Part shown: one piece after another, positions 38,945 to 50,267 of the stretch
Layout: the number at the start of each line of letters is the position of its first letter
How positions within the stretch are numbered: the first letter of the stretch is position 1
Assembly (NCBI RefSeq): GCF_902713425.1
Contig: NC_081198.1
Coordinates: forward strand, 22,737,188-22,801,187
Reading direction: 5' to 3'
Source: Acipenser ruthenus
Lineage: Eukaryota; Chordata; Actinopteri; Acipenseriformes; Acipenseridae
DNA: 64,000 bases
The notes under the pieces: model-generated
Told to the model about the DNA's origin: nothing
The model's database searches: none
What the model saw: the letters and a program-made list of their open reading frames with translations, nothing else
Translations under genes and position numbers: made by a program

Positions 38945-39669
38945 CCTTCAGCTGGCTCCTCCGATTGGGGTGGGAGAAGCCTCTGGACGTCCGGGTTGTC
39001 TCTCTCTACGGAAAAGAGACAACGTAAGCAGCAAATCTGGGCAGTTGAAGGAACTATTACTTTAGTCCCTGAGGAGATGGTCGCCTCGCAAGAGGGACCC
39101 CCTCCCCAGGTGAACGGTGTCCTTCCCTGGCGGAGTAGGGGGCGCTGCTTGGCACCGAGACCATGTAGGAAGAATCGTGGCTGTGACGCCTCTTCGGGGT
39201 CCGGGGCCGCCCTCTGCTCCTCCCAGATGGCGCCCTCTGCTGGGCGCCTGCTGCTCTCTCGGTCTGGATCTCGATTACAATCAAGGGCTGGGGATGAGGT
39301 CGTCTAGGTCATCAAAGGGTCCTCAAAGGTCGTCTGGATGGTAGGTCCTCCTTCTCTCGAACTCCAGGAACGTCTGGAAAAGCCGGAACTGCCTGAAAAA
39401 GAAAAAAACTGGAACCGCCTGAAAAAGAAAAAACTGCACTCAACAGTCAACAAAATCTTGAAAGACCCTCGGCTTGGATTGGGCAAGCCAATACCAGACT
39501 GAGCATTAGACTTCCAAAAAGTTGCCGAGCTGAAGAAAGCCAGTCAAAAATAAAACAAATTCTGTTCCTCCTCACCCGAACAAACCTCTCACAGACCCTC
39601 GGAGGGAGCGGGCAATGCCACTACCCTCTAAGCCTTAGTCTTAGAAAGATTTATTCGAACTGAAGAGAA
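38945..39669 (-). other. 5' UTR of A2
   Basis: As in A1: hairpin at 38995-39023, short tandem duplication from 39385 and the 140-bp repeat pair. The last 7 nt of the normal 5' terminus are missing at the junction with A3. Confidence 0.8.
38995..39023 (-). other. Hairpin upstream of ORF1, A2
   Basis: The same perfect 9-bp stem (GTTGTCTCT/AGAGACAAC) as in A1, 51 nt before the ORF1 start. Confidence 0.6.
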
Positions 39670-40304
39670 TACTCTTTTATTGAGATTTTACATTTTTTAC
39701 ATTTACACCCATTCGTTTTTTCATTCATTTTACATTTCTTTTAAAGATGACATTCATGCATACAGACATACATTTTGTTTTAAAAGCATTTAAAATACAT
39801 TTAAAAACACCAAGACAATTGTGCTTTGTACATGGTTAAAACAGACACAGATTAAAATCAACATGAAAAAAACCTGTGCTGTTTTAAAAGTGAATGGAAA
39901 AAAAGAACCATCTATAAAAAACCAGTGCTTGTGAGGGCCGGGGAGTGCTCTCTAAAAAAGTGAACATAAACCTAGATCTAAAACAGGGACAGGGGAAAAG
40001 GGACAGTGTATAAACAGTGAGTTAAAATTCTAAAATTTTAAAACACTTAAAATGTAACTTTTAATAGTTTACATTAAAAATCTTAAAGATACATAAAACA
40101 AAACAAAACAAAATCAAATAAAACATTCAAATTAAATCAAAGGTCCATAAAACTGAAACAAAAAGACTACATAAAACCAGGGCACCGTTGAAAAACGGTC
40201 ATGCCAGCTAAAAAGGGCGGAATGCTGGCATGACAAAATAAATAAAAGGCTTAGCGGTGCCCCGTAGTCCCGCTCCTAGGAGCTAGCGGTTCCAGTTTTT
40301 TCCT
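39670..40304 (-). other. 3' UTR of A3
   Basis: A 635-bp A/T-rich region ending in CAATAAAAGAGTA without poly(A). It has a small deletion relative to A2 near 39955. Confidence 0.85.
40180..40263 (-). other. Nested stem-loop in lineage A 3' UTR, A3
   Basis: Same nested design as A2; the inner 11-bp stem is perfect and the outer stem has one mismatch (agcggtgccc). Confidence 0.7.
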
Positions 40305-43300
40305 TTATTCCATCTTCACGTCCTGAAGTCCGGCGATCCTCCACTCCGCGCAGGCCTTGTCCTTCCCGAGGGTCCGGATGTCCAGAATTACAAAGTCCTT
40401 GATAAGAGTTTGTGCCCTTCTGGTCGTGGTGATAGTGTCTAGCTCCTGCTTGTGATAGACACAGACGTTACGGCCTTCCCACAGGATCTGCTTGACAACA
40501 TTGATGATACGCCAAACGCACTTAGCTGTGCTGGTATCGATTCCTCCCGCAGGCCCATAGAGCACAGTCTCAGCGGTCATCTTGGCCGTGTCAGCAAACC
40601 TGTTTAGGAAGACAGAGACAGAGAGCCAGACACTGCCAGCCACATCACACTCCCAGAAGATATGGGCTGGTGTTTCTCTCTTGCGGCACTTTGCATAGGG
40701 GCATGTTTCTACTTGGGCTAGTCCCCTCCTGAACATGAACGCTCGAGTGGGGAGTGCACTGTGGACGGTGTTCCATGCTATATCCTTCTGGACATTACTG
40801 AGGCAGCTGTGAGACACATTCTCCCAGATTTTTTGGCTTTGGGTGAGGGAGAAAGTAGCTACTTTTTCAATTTCCTGGGAACCGGCAAGATATTTAGTTA
40901 CAGCCTTGTATTCCCAGGAGGCCAATTTTGCTTTATCTAAGCCCAATTTATATATAGTGTCCCTTAAGGTTCTATAATACAATGGGGGGTCCCAGGAGTA
41001 CGGCACGGTGTTATCAATAGTGCAGAGGCCCAAGGCCCTGAGACAGGTGGCAAAATAGAAACGATTCATGTAACATACCTTCCTGTCCAGGGCCTGGATG
41101 TTCTTGATAGTTTGCGTGAGCCCCTGCACTCGGGTGAGCTGCACAACGTCCGGGACCCTCTTACCTCCCTTCTTGTCGGCTTTACTCAAGGTGGCTCGCT
41201 TTACCCTCTCCATCTTGCTGCCCCAGATAAAGCGGTGGATAATGCGGTCCACCACTTTTTTGGTGGTCCTGTCTGGGGGAATGATTTTTCCTACATAAGA
41301 GAGGATGGGGAACAGTATAGACTTGGTTATTAATACTCTACCCGTCATTGTTAAGGATCTTGTGCTCCATCCGCCAATCTTTTTACGGACCTGGTTAATG
41401 GCCGCCGTCCAGCTCTGGGCCCCCGAGCTATTGTTCTCGAAAATGAGGCCCAGAATCTTGATTTTGTCCTTTTTGACAGGGTACATGTCCGACAGTTCCC
41501 TATCTACCTGCCAATTTTTAGACACGTAGACTTCGCTCTTGGACTTATTAATCACTGCCCCGGTCGCCGTGCAGTACTTCTCAAGGATATTACTAATCCG
41601 AGGTACCGACGATGTGTTGGTGCAAATGAGTGACACATCGTCCATATATGCTGTTGTTTTGACCTGGACCCCGTTGGATCCAGGCAGCTGGAAACCATTT
41701 ATATTGGTATCCCTACGAATTGCCTGCAGGAGGGGTTCGATGCACACGACATATAGCAGTGGGGATAGTGGGCAACCCTGTCTGACCCCTGACTGGATAG
41801 ATATTTTACCAGTCAGGTGCCTGTTCACCAAGACTCGGGTACTAATGTTTGTATAGATGGTTTTAACCCACCCCCTAAGTCCAGGAGCGAATTTCATCTG
41901 GTCCATCACTTTGTACATATATTCATGGCTTACCCTATCGAACGCCTTCTCCTGGTCAAGGTTGAACAGGCAGAGGGGATGGTTCCGTTCTCTAGAATAA
42001 GCCAGAATGTCCCTTGTTAACATTAAAATATCCGTGATGGACCTCCCTGGGACGCCACAAGCCTGGTCGGGGCCAATGACCAAAGGGAGGTGTACTTGTA
42101 GCCGGAGCATCAGAGCTTTGGCTAGTATCTTGTAATCCACGCAAAGGAGGCTGATTGGGCGCCAATTCCGTAGATCTTTAACTTCCCCTTTCTTATGAAG
42201 GAGAGTAATTACACTCTCCCGCATAGAAGGGCCCAACCGCTTCTCCCTGTAGACCGCTCTGTAGACCTCCGCTAAATGGACTTTTAGCGTGTCCCAAAAA
42301 AGATGGTAATACTCACCCGGGATGCCATCTGGACCTTGCGTCTTACCGGTGTTCATGGTCTTAACCACCTGGGTGAGCTCCTCCAGCGTGAGTTCTGGGT
42401 CCTTCTCCTCCTCCTCCTCGTCCCGCACTGAGTCAGGCTCCAACTGGCTCAGGAACCACTCTATCAGGGTGTCATCTGTAGCTTTGATGTTATACAGGTC
42501 CCTATAGAAGTTCTCTACCACTTTTTTCACTCCCTCACTATCCTCTACTATCCTCCCCCTGCTGTCGAGCATGGAGGACATCAAGTGCCGCTTCTCCCTC
42601 GTTTTCTGGAAGAAGAAGCGAGTACACTTTTCGTCTTCCTCCATTTTTTGCACTTTTGCATTGTGCATGACCTTTCGTTGTTCCTCCCTACAAAGCACTG
42701 AAAGATCTAGCTTGGTCTGGGCTATCTCGTCGCTTACAGGGAACCCCCGAAGCTGAAGCAGGCTCAGACGCTGGAGGGCAGCATTCAGGTGTTTATATTT
42801 GGCCCTCCTTTCTTTTGCTTTCCTCTTGCCTGCTGCTATGAAATAACCCTTAGTTCTGATTTTGACCATCTCCCACCACTCTATAGGGGAGTTGAATAGG
42901 TCACGCAAAGTGGTCCACTCAACAAGCCTGCTCTTATAGGCTGCAGCTATGGAGGGGTCATCGAGTAAGGAGGTGTTTAATTTCCAGACCCCTGACCCCA
43001 TCTGGGAGGTCTGAGGGACCTGCAATGTTACCTGCAGGAGCCTATGGTCAGAGAAGAAGACGGCCTGGGTGTCTACTGCCGTCTTCGTAAGGGAGCTGGT
43101 ATGCAGGACGAGATCTATACGGGAGAAGGAGGTCCCAGATGAGCTCACCCAGGTAAAGGGAGGCACCAGGTCCTTACCTGCATCACACAGGGAGAAATCA
43201 GATATTACGGAGGACAAAACTCTACTAGAGCGGTCGTTGCGTGGCCTGCTCCGGTCTACGTCCCTCAGAGCACAATTGAAGTCACCTGACACGATGACGG

Positions 43301-43748
43301 GTACGTTCCCCAGCAGGAGTGGACGCAGCTGTGGAAAAATTTTAACTCTTTCGTTTTGGTTAGTGGGTGCGTAGACATTGACCAGTCTGAGGGGAGTGTT
43401 GTTGTATGTCACATCCACGCTCAGAATTCTACCAGGTTCTACCTCCCTGCTGCTGCGGGAGGTAATAAATGGGTTTTTAAACAGGATACCTACTCCGTCG
43501 GCTCTGGCTATGTTGGAGCCCGACCAGAAGGAGTCCCCCAGGGTCCAACTCTCCTTCAGGTCCCTATAATCAGGGCTTGACGAAATACCACACTCCTGCA
43601 GAAAGATGAGATCTGCTTTCAAGTTAGCTAGATAGTTTAGTACATCAAATCTTTTTTGTGTCTCCCTGATGCTCCTGACATTAACAGACACACATATCAG
43701 GGCCATCAGGGTAGCTAACAAGAAAAGGAGTCGCTGCGTCCACCCCAT
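40305..43748 (-). CDS. LINE ORF2: endonuclease-reverse transcriptase, A3
   Basis: A complete 1147-residue protein. APE endonuclease about 15-250: N23 in SVNVRS, E52 in LQECG, NVYAP, D156/N158 in GDFNC, SRIDL, FSDH. Reverse transcriptase: NWRPISLL, QEKAFDRVSH, GVRQGCPLSPLLY and YMDD at 701-704 (41637-41648). The C-terminal CCHC motif starts at residue 1016 (CPYAKC...H...C). Private changes include GKTQGPDG where other copies have GKTPGPDG, in a conserved RT motif, and KRVPD for KGVPD, so activity may be reduced. A hydrophobic leader precedes M15. Its ORF1 partner is disrupted by the LTR fossil. Confidence 0.95.
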   Translation of the reverse strand: MGWTQRLLFLLATLMALICVSVNVRSIRETQKRFDVLNYLANLKADLIFLQECGISSSPDYRDLKESWTLGDSFWSGSNIARADGVGILFKNPFITSRSSREVEPGRILSVDVTYNNTPLRLVNVYAPTNQNERVKIFPQLRPLLLGNVPVIVSGDFNCALRDVDRSRPRNDRSSRVLSSVISDFSLCDAGKDLVPPFTWVSSSGTSFSRIDLVLHTSSLTKTAVDTQAVFFSDHRLLQVTLQVPQTSQMGSGVWKLNTSLLDDPSIAAAYKSRLVEWTTLRDLFNSPIEWWEMVKIRTKGYFIAAGKRKAKERRAKYKHLNAALQRLSLLQLRGFPVSDEIAQTKLDLSVLCREEQRKVMHNAKVQKMEEDEKCTRFFFQKTREKRHLMSSMLDSRGRIVEDSEGVKKVVENFYRDLYNIKATDDTLIEWFLSQLEPDSVRDEEEEEKDPELTLEELTQVVKTMNTGKTQGPDGIPGEYYHLFWDTLKVHLAEVYRAVYREKRLGPSMRESVITLLHKKGEVKDLRNWRPISLLCVDYKILAKALMLRLQVHLPLVIGPDQACGVPGRSITDILMLTRDILAYSRERNHPLCLFNLDQEKAFDRVSHEYMYKVMDQMKFAPGLRGWVKTIYTNISTRVLVNRHLTGKISIQSGVRQGCPLSPLLYVVCIEPLLQAIRRDTNINGFQLPGSNGVQVKTTAYMDDVSLICTNTSSVPRISNILEKYCTATGAVINKSKSEVYVSKNWQVDRELSDMYPVKKDKIKILGLIFENNSSGAQSWTAAINQVRKKIGGWSTRSLTMTGRVLITKSILFPILSYVGKIIPPDRTTKKVVDRIIHRFIWGSKMERVKRATLSKADKKGGKRVPDVVQLTRVQGLTQTIKNIQALDRKVCYMNRFYFATCLRALGLCTIDNTVPYSWDPPLYYRTLRDTIYKLGLDKAKLASWEYKAVTKYLAGSQEIEKVATFSLTQSQKIWENVSHSCLSNVQKDIAWNTVHSALPTRAFMFRRGLAQVETCPYAKCRKRETPAHIFWECDVAGSVWLSVSVFLNRFADTAKMTAETVLYGPAGGIDTSTAKCVWRIINVVKQILWEGRNVCVYHKQELDTITTTRRAQTLIKDFVILDIRTLGKDKACAEWRIAGLQDVKME

Positions 43749-43753
43749 AGCGA

Positions 43754-44655
43754 CTATGATTGGGAGGTCGGGACACTCTTCCTACTCTTAGCTCTACGCT
43801 TGCTTCGAGGGGGCTTGGGCTTATTTGCAACTCCCATCACCCCTGAGAAGGTACTCACTGCTGCCTCGTCCAAGAAGGCACCGTCATTGTATGCACAGTA
43901 CGTGGAATTGTTTGGGCTATTCAACTCCCCACAAGGTAAGTCTGGTGGAACTTGCTCAGGGCCCCTCGGAACGTGTGGGTCAGCTTTGTCCTGGGGGGGG
44001 TTATGACAGACAGCATTCTTTGGCTGTTACCGTCTGTTGAATTGGAGCTGTTAGCAGACTTCTGGCTTACCGCGTCCAGGGGTATTCCCATGTCCTCCAG
44101 TGCTGTATCTAGGAGGACCTCTAGGGGGCCCCTGGTTTTGCCCATACAAGGGAGGGGGTCAAGGATGCTTTGAAGGGAGGCCCTTCGCTTGAAGAGGGTC
44201 ATTGCTACCGAGGTACTGCTGGTCAGGGAAGGTGTTGACCCCGACCTCTCCCTCGGTGCATTAGTGAACACCTCTTCTGCGAGGTGTGCTAGGGTTTGTG
44301 CCAATGACTGGGAAGGCTGGCTGGGGATGCCCTGGCTGGCTGCTACCTGCCCACTAGGCGGCAGTGTAGCCGTCCCACTCGCCTCCGTCTCTGCCTGCGA
44401 GGGCAAGACTGGGGACTTTGTGTGGACATTAGCTGGTTTTGGATCTATGGGGGCCACCTGCAACTTGCTGTCTTTGATCTTGATCTTCTTTCTTTCCCCC
44501 CCTCGTCTCTACCCTTTCTTTTCCCCACCCTCTGCTGGTTCTTCACTCCCTTCCCCTCCTTCTCACTCTCACTTTCACTGTCGCTTTCGCTTTCCTCCCC
44601 CACGGACTCAATCCTTATGGCATCATAACGAGAGCCGAGGGGGAGTGCTGGCGCT
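43754..44655 (-). pseudogene. LINE ORF1 C-terminal part, A3
   Basis: The C-terminal part cut off by the LTR insertion. The G run near 43993-44000 is 8 long (7 in A2, 9 in A4 and A5), so the frame is lost before the normal end. A second run in the KKRK-coding stretch is one base shorter than in A2 (ctttcccccc near 44494). Confidence 0.83.
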
Positions 44656-47388
44656 TGTCACGGCTGACCCCGAACCAGTTATTATGTGTAGTAAGAAATT
44701 GGATTCCTTTGCATGGAGAATTTCAGTGGCTAGAGTTCACGGCTCCTCGATTGATTCAGATTCAGTTGTATTAAGTCTGCCCACTAATAATGTAGAGCAA
44801 AATAGGTATTGTGGTGTTTGCAGAGCCGACCCGAGCTGAACCCAAGACAGAAGTGGAGTCCTGCTGGGAACGAGCTGAAACATTGGACATGGACTAGACG
44901 ATTTAAAAATGAAATGTATTAATGAGATGATATGTGCTGTAACCATTTGTAATGTTTGAATAATCTTTAGTCTGTAACAAATACTGTAAAGTACTCTCTC
45001 TGTAAGACCGTATAACAGAATCTGGTACAACTTGATACACTGGCCGGCCTTGAGCAGTCTCTTATTAAAATTGGCACGATTCCCAGAATTTAGTGCTGAA
45101 ATCTCTGTTAAGACTTTTCAGCTTGACTACAGAATAATGCTGTACTAATAGATGTATGTTAATATGCTTGTTTTAAATGGTATAGATTGCTGTGGTAACA
45201 TATAATCATAGGTAGTGATAATTATTGTTAGTATGAAATACTATGAACAATTTTTATGTATAAGATCATATGATTCACTTTGCTTAATATGATAGCATAC
45301 CTGAAGCTGTTTTCTATCAAGATGAGCATAGTTAAAAACGGAGTCCTAATTCAATGAAAAGAATTACTGTGTGCTTACATTCAAGAATTATAACTTCTGA
45401 ATATAAAGGGAAAAGGAGTTAGGAGTATTCTTAAGGGAAAGAAAAAAACAGAAAAGGATTAAAAGACCTCGCTTTGAGTAGGTTTCTGTTTGTAATTCAG
45501 TTTTAAAATAAGTAGGTGAGTAAGAACAACCTAGAGTAAAAGCAGACTATAACTTAAGACAAATAAGCATTGTCAGAAGATACACCACAAATAGAGAGCA
45601 GAAAAATTGAATAAAATCCTATTGTAATATTGCGGATATACTGCTGCTAGCAGAAAGTAATAAGGTTAGCAGCCATACGCTATAAGAAGTAATGTACTAG
45701 TTTGACTCTGAAGTTAAAAGACGCAGCATAGAAAGATGTTGTGTTTAAAATACAAAATAAAAGGATTGAATAAATAATGAAGAATAAAAGCAGGAGATTT
45801 TAGGAGAGTAAACTCTATGTGACCTGTCTTCTTGAGCTCTCTATCAGCCTGCCCTTGGAGAAATTAATATTAGCTGCTGGAAGGCCTCTTTGGTGGGAAG
45901 AAGCCGGAATTTTTTTATCAGAAGGCTTATAGTATCAGGCCGGACTGCAAAAATAGGGAGTTAGAACGGATGGTCTTAGCACCTAAGATAGTTAGTTGCC
46001 GGGCGGAACAAGCACGTAAGATACAGGTGTAAGGAAAGTTCTAGGGAACATTAATCACTATTAAACTTGGCAAGAAAAGAGGTGTCTTCAGCAAGCTGGT
46101 TTTAGCCAGTATGTGTATAGCTGAAACATACAGGGTCATCTGAGTGTCAATTAAGTTCAAGCTACCAGGGGCCCATAGGAGAAAACATTACAGCTTTACA
46201 GCTCAGTAAAATAGTTAGGTTTTCCATAAGGAGAAAACTCTACATTAAAAAGATATAAGATGGAAGTTCCCTATAATACCTGCTAAACACACACCTGTAA
46301 GGAAAGAAGGAAATTAATTTGAGAGTGAGATGACATGAGGGAATATATTTTTGAAAGCCAAGTTCATGTAATCAATTATAATCATTATAACTATAACTGC
46401 TATATTATGATATAACTATTGGTGTTACATATATTCAAACACCACTCTTTTTATAATGCACCCATATTAAGTAGTGAATCAAGTTTGCAGGGATTTTGTG
46501 AACTCTGCTTCACCTAACTTTTCAGATGAAGGAGGGGGGCCAAGAATGAGTGGATGAGAACATGGGCTAGTGTTGATTTGTTGGCATATGACTTTAATTG
46601 AGTCTGAGGAGTTGGTTGAATTCTTTAGAGATTACTGTTTGCCAAGAGATAAGGAGTGTCCATATAGATTGATGACTGGATCTAATTGGGGCTTCCCATT
46701 GCTTTCAATGGGACGAAAATTGTATAAAAACCCTGGGCCGATCACACTGAGACCACCACACTCAAGCTTGGCAGAGCCACGTGGTCCATCCTTTGCAGAT
46801 CTCTACAGAACAGTCCTTCTCTTTTGTTCACGCTACTCTTCCTTATAATAGGAGGTAAGCATATTAATGGTATTATTGTATCTCGCGTTTATTGGTTATA
46901 TTGCTATGAGGTTTTGAAACAATGTTTTAGTATTAAGAGTGTTATATTGAATGTGCTAAAACATAGCAGTGGGTGCTTGTAGGCTTTGTGCTTAACCAGC
47001 CTGAGGGCTGCACTGAATACATATAATTGTATTATGTTATTGAAGTACTAAATGCTGAAGCTTGTAATCAACTTAGCATTGCTAATTATTGTTACATGTT
47101 TTCGGGTCTTGGTAGTATGCGCAAACTACTAAACCAATATTAAAGGCATTTTAATAAAACGAAGGAGCGCTGATGTTGCTCTGATTCGTAAAACTTTGAA
47201 TAAATGAGTCTGAGTGATTTTCTTGATTAAATAAAAAGGTTTTAAGGACACACCGCTCGTCCAGTGCTCGAACATAAACCACTAGGAGTTTTAAACATCT
47301 CTGTCCTCCTTAACGTCTCCCCTGAGTTAAGAGTGTGTGCAGAGCGAATAATATAATAAAAGAGAACGTGAAAAGTGAAAACGTGACA
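44656..47388 (+). mobile_element. Solo-LTR-like endogenous retroviral fossil in A3 ORF1
   Basis: A 2733-bp near-identical copy of the fossil in A2, with the same TG...CA ends, 4-bp CGCT duplication (44652-44655 and 47389-47392), TATA box (46723-46730) and AATAAA (47153-47158). Since site and duplication are shared, it was copied with its host LINE rather than inserted twice. It has no coding capacity. Confidence 0.72.
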
Positions 47389-48434
47389 CGCTGAGAGGGC
47401 CCTACTCAGGGGGGGGCGCTGCTGGGTCCGGGCTCCCTCCCTGCCTCGTGTTCTGTATCAGAGGAGCTACTGGAGGAGCTAGTGGAGTAGCTGTTGTACT
47501 CTCTCTCTGGGCTGGGGGAAGGGGTCCTCGTAAAACGGGACATGTCTCGGGGGCGGGGGGGTGAGGGGGGTGCTGGTGATGATGGTGGTGCTGGAGTCTG
47601 GGTTTTGGATACTGTTGGTGGTGATGTGGACTGATCTTTGTTACTTGCTCCCTCTTCCTGCTCAGGCCTAGGCTTGTTCGTATTTGCCTTGCTGGCTCTG
47701 GCCATGTTGGCATAGGAAGAGGGGCAGTCCTTAAACAGGTGCCCCTTCTTTCCACACAAATTGCACTGCCTCTCTTCTCTGCAGTGGCTGGTCTCGTGGG
47801 GGGCGCCGCAGTTCCTGCACTTGACTACAGTACATGCGGCCGCCAGGTGTCCTAATTCCCCACATTTCCTGCAGAGTTTTGGCATCCCATTATAGAATAC
47901 CAGCCCTCTGTTGGGCCCTAACACTATGGAGTTTGGAATGTGGCGGACGCCTCCAATGCCCGATGGATCAACATTGAGGCGTACCAGCCACTTTCTGGCT
48001 CCTGTCCAAACCCCATCTTCGTCTGTAATTTTCCTCCCTTCTGATGACACCCTCCCATAGCGGTTAAGCCATGTTGTAATATCATAGTCGCTAACAGCCT
48101 CATTGAAAAATTGGACAGTAACAACTTTCATTTCTCTGTCTGTCAGTGCATCCACACAAAATTCTTTGTATGGAGCGAGATATTTATTCTCCCCCCAAAA
48201 GGACCACATTTCTTGTAACTTTTGGGGGTTCCTAAAACTGACCTCAAACACTTCCTTAAGCCCTGGCAATTTCACCAAACAATTCAAGTCAGAAGGGGAA
48301 AAACCCATACCCCTCTGAAGAATGGTCCGGCTGAACTCCAGTCTCGTCAGTCCTGGTTCCGTTTCATCTTGCTTGTTTCTTGTGAAGCGCACCGCATTGT
48401 GCCTCCTGGTCTCCTGGGTTGGCCGGAACGCCAT
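47389..48434 (-). pseudogene. LINE ORF1 N-terminal part, A3
   Basis: Matches the A2 N-terminal part: MAFRPTQETRR start, three zinc knuckles, frame ending at 47406 after 342 residues beside the G8 run, then the LTR fossil. The shared frame change shows that it predates the A2/A3 duplication. Confidence 0.88.
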
Positions 48435-49166
48435 CCTTCAGCTGGCTCCTCCGATTGGGGTGGGAGAAGCCTCTGGACGTCCGGGTTGTCTCTCTCTACG
48501 GAAAAGAGACAACGTAAGCAGCAAATCTGAGCAGTTGAAGGAACTATTACTTTAGTCCCTGAGGAGATGGTCGCCTCGCAAGAGGGACCCCCTCCCCAGG
48601 TGAACGGTGTCCTTCCCTGGCGGAGTAGGGGGCGCTGCTTGGCACCGAGACCACGTAGGAAGAATCGTGGCTGTGACGCCTCTTCGGGGTCCGGGGCCGC
48701 CCTCTGCTCCTCCCAGATGGCGCCCTCTGCTGGGCGCCTGCTGCTCTCTCGGTCTGGATCTCGATTACAATCAAGGGCTGGGGATGAGGTCGTCTAGGTC
48801 ATCAAAGGGTCCTCAAAGGTCGTCTGGATGGTAGGTCCTCCTTCTCTCTAACTCCAGGAAGGTCTGGAAAAGCCGGAACCGCCTGAAAAAGAAAAAAACG
48901 GGAACCGCCTGAAAAAGAAAAAACTGCTCTCAACAGTCAACAAAATCTTGAAAGACCCTCGGCCTGGATTGGGCAAGCCAAAACCAGACTGAGCATTAGT
49001 CTTCCAAAAAGTTGCCGAGCTGAAGAAAGCCAGTCAAAAATAAAAAAAATTCTGTTCCTCCTCACCCGAACAAACCTCTCACAGACCCTCGGAGGGAGCG
49101 GGCAATGCCACTACCCTCTAAGCCTTAGTCTTAGAAAGATTTATTCGAACTGAAGAGAAGCCAGAG
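48435..49166 (-). other. 5' UTR of A3
   Basis: A full-length leader ending in the normal 5' terminus; hairpin at 48485-48513, short tandem duplication from 48875 and the 140-bp repeats. Confidence 0.8.
48485..48513 (-). other. Hairpin upstream of ORF1, A3
   Basis: A 9-bp stem identical to A1 and A2. Confidence 0.6.
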
Positions 49167-49170
49167 TATA

Positions 49171-49281
49171 TGGCTGGCTAAGAAGGACCTGGCATAGGGA
49201 CATGTTCCACCACACTTGTCTGGTTAGCTGCATGCTCCCAGGAAACAAACTGCTGCTGTCTACATCATCACCACATGTGAA
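49171..49281 (-). other. Truncated U2 spacer, promoter lost
   Basis: The spacer resumes at tggctggctaagaagg, which lies about 280 bp upstream of U2 in other units. U2 nt 1 to about 63, the PSE and the DSE are therefore missing here. Confidence 0.85.
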
Positions 49282-49375
49282 TAAAAGAAAGAAAGACAGC
49301 AAGAAAGAAAGAGAGAAAGAAAGAGAGAAAGAGAGAAAGAGAGAAAGAAAGAAAGAGAGAAAGAAAAAAAAAGAA
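49282..49375. repeat. GAAA/GAGA microsatellite in U2 spacer
   Basis: Purine tract beginning with the GACAGC variant. Confidence 0.95.
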
Positions 49376-49486
49376 GTAAAACGGCGGGAAAACTTGCATC
49401 AACACTGGCACTCTCCCTCCAGCAGGGGTAGACAAAATGCTCACAGGAGAGATCCAGATCTGACTTTGACCAACGTTAGAGAAAGG

Positions 49487-49620
49487 TGTGCACCGTTCCC
49501 GGAGGTACTGCAATACCGGGCCGATGCGTGGAGTGGACGGAGCAAGCCCCTGTTCCATCTCCCGATTCCAAAAATCAATTTAATATATGGTCCCCTGATA
49601 GGGGACGTATCAGATATTAA
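49487..49620 (-). pseudogene. RNU2: U2 snRNA 3' fragment (nt 54-187) downstream of A4
   Basis: The last 134 nt of U2 after the A4 3' end; 3' box at 49459-49474. Its 5' part was lost with the 5' end of A4. Confidence 0.95.
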
Positions 49621-50267
49621 TACTCTTTTATTGAGATTTTACATTTTTTTACATTTACACCCATTCGTTTTTTCATTCATTTTACATTTCTTTTAAAGAT
49701 GACATTCATGCATACAGACATACATTTTGTTTTAAAAGCATTTAAAATACATTTAAAAACACCAAGACAATTGTGCTTTGTACATGGTTAAAACAGACAC
49801 AGATTAAAATCAACATGAAAAAAACCTGTGCTGTTTTAAAAGTGACTGGAAAAAAAGAACCATCTATAAAAAACCAGTGCTTGTGAGGGCCGGGGAGTGC
49901 TCTCTAAAAGGTTCAAAAGTGAACATAAAACTAGATCTAAAACAGGGACAGGGGAAAAGGGACAGTGTATAAAACAGTGAGTTAAAATTCTAAAATTTTA
50001 AAACACTTAAAATGTAACTTTTAATAGTTTACATTAAAAATCTTAAAGATACATAAAACAAAACAAAACAAAATCAAATAAAACATTCAACGTAAATCAA
50101 ATAAAAGTCCATAAAACTGAAACAAAAGACTACATAAAACCAGGGCACCGTTGAAAAACGGTCATGCCAGCTAAAAAGGGCGGAATGCTGGCATGACAAA
50201 ATAAATAAAAGGCTTAGCGGTGCCCCGTAGTCCCGCTCCTAGGAGCTAGCGGTTCCAGTTTTTTCCT
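49621..50267 (-). other. 3' UTR of A4
   Basis: A 647-bp 3' UTR without poly(A), very similar to A3 but without its small deletion. Confidence 0.85.
50143..50225 (-). other. Nested stem-loop in lineage A 3' UTR, A4
   Basis: Perfect inner stem (gtcatgccagc/gctggcatgac) and outer stem with one mismatch, as in A3. Confidence 0.7.

Larger units (their letters stand above)
30160..39669 (-). mobile_element. U2-targeted LINE, lineage A, copy A2 (carries an LTR insertion)
   Basis: 9.51 kb in total, about 6.77 kb without the 2737-bp LTR insertion in ORF1. The 3' end has AATAAA close to the terminus (minus strand CAATAAAAGAGTA) and no poly(A) tail, and joins U2 nt 54. The 5' end lacks the first 7 nt and joins the 3' end of A3 directly. 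ORF2 has one nonsense change; ORF1 is broken. Confidence 0.94.
39670..49166 (-). mobile_element. U2-targeted LINE, lineage A, copy A3 (carries the same LTR insertion)
   Basis: 9.50 kb, near-identical to A2 and holding the LTR fossil at exactly the same base, so A2 and A3 are copies of one already-interrupted element. Its 3' end joins the 5' end of A2 with no U2 sequence between. Its 5' end is followed by 3 nt of U2 and then by spacer sequence from about -280, so the U2 start and promoter are gone. ORF2 is open. Confidence 0.94.
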
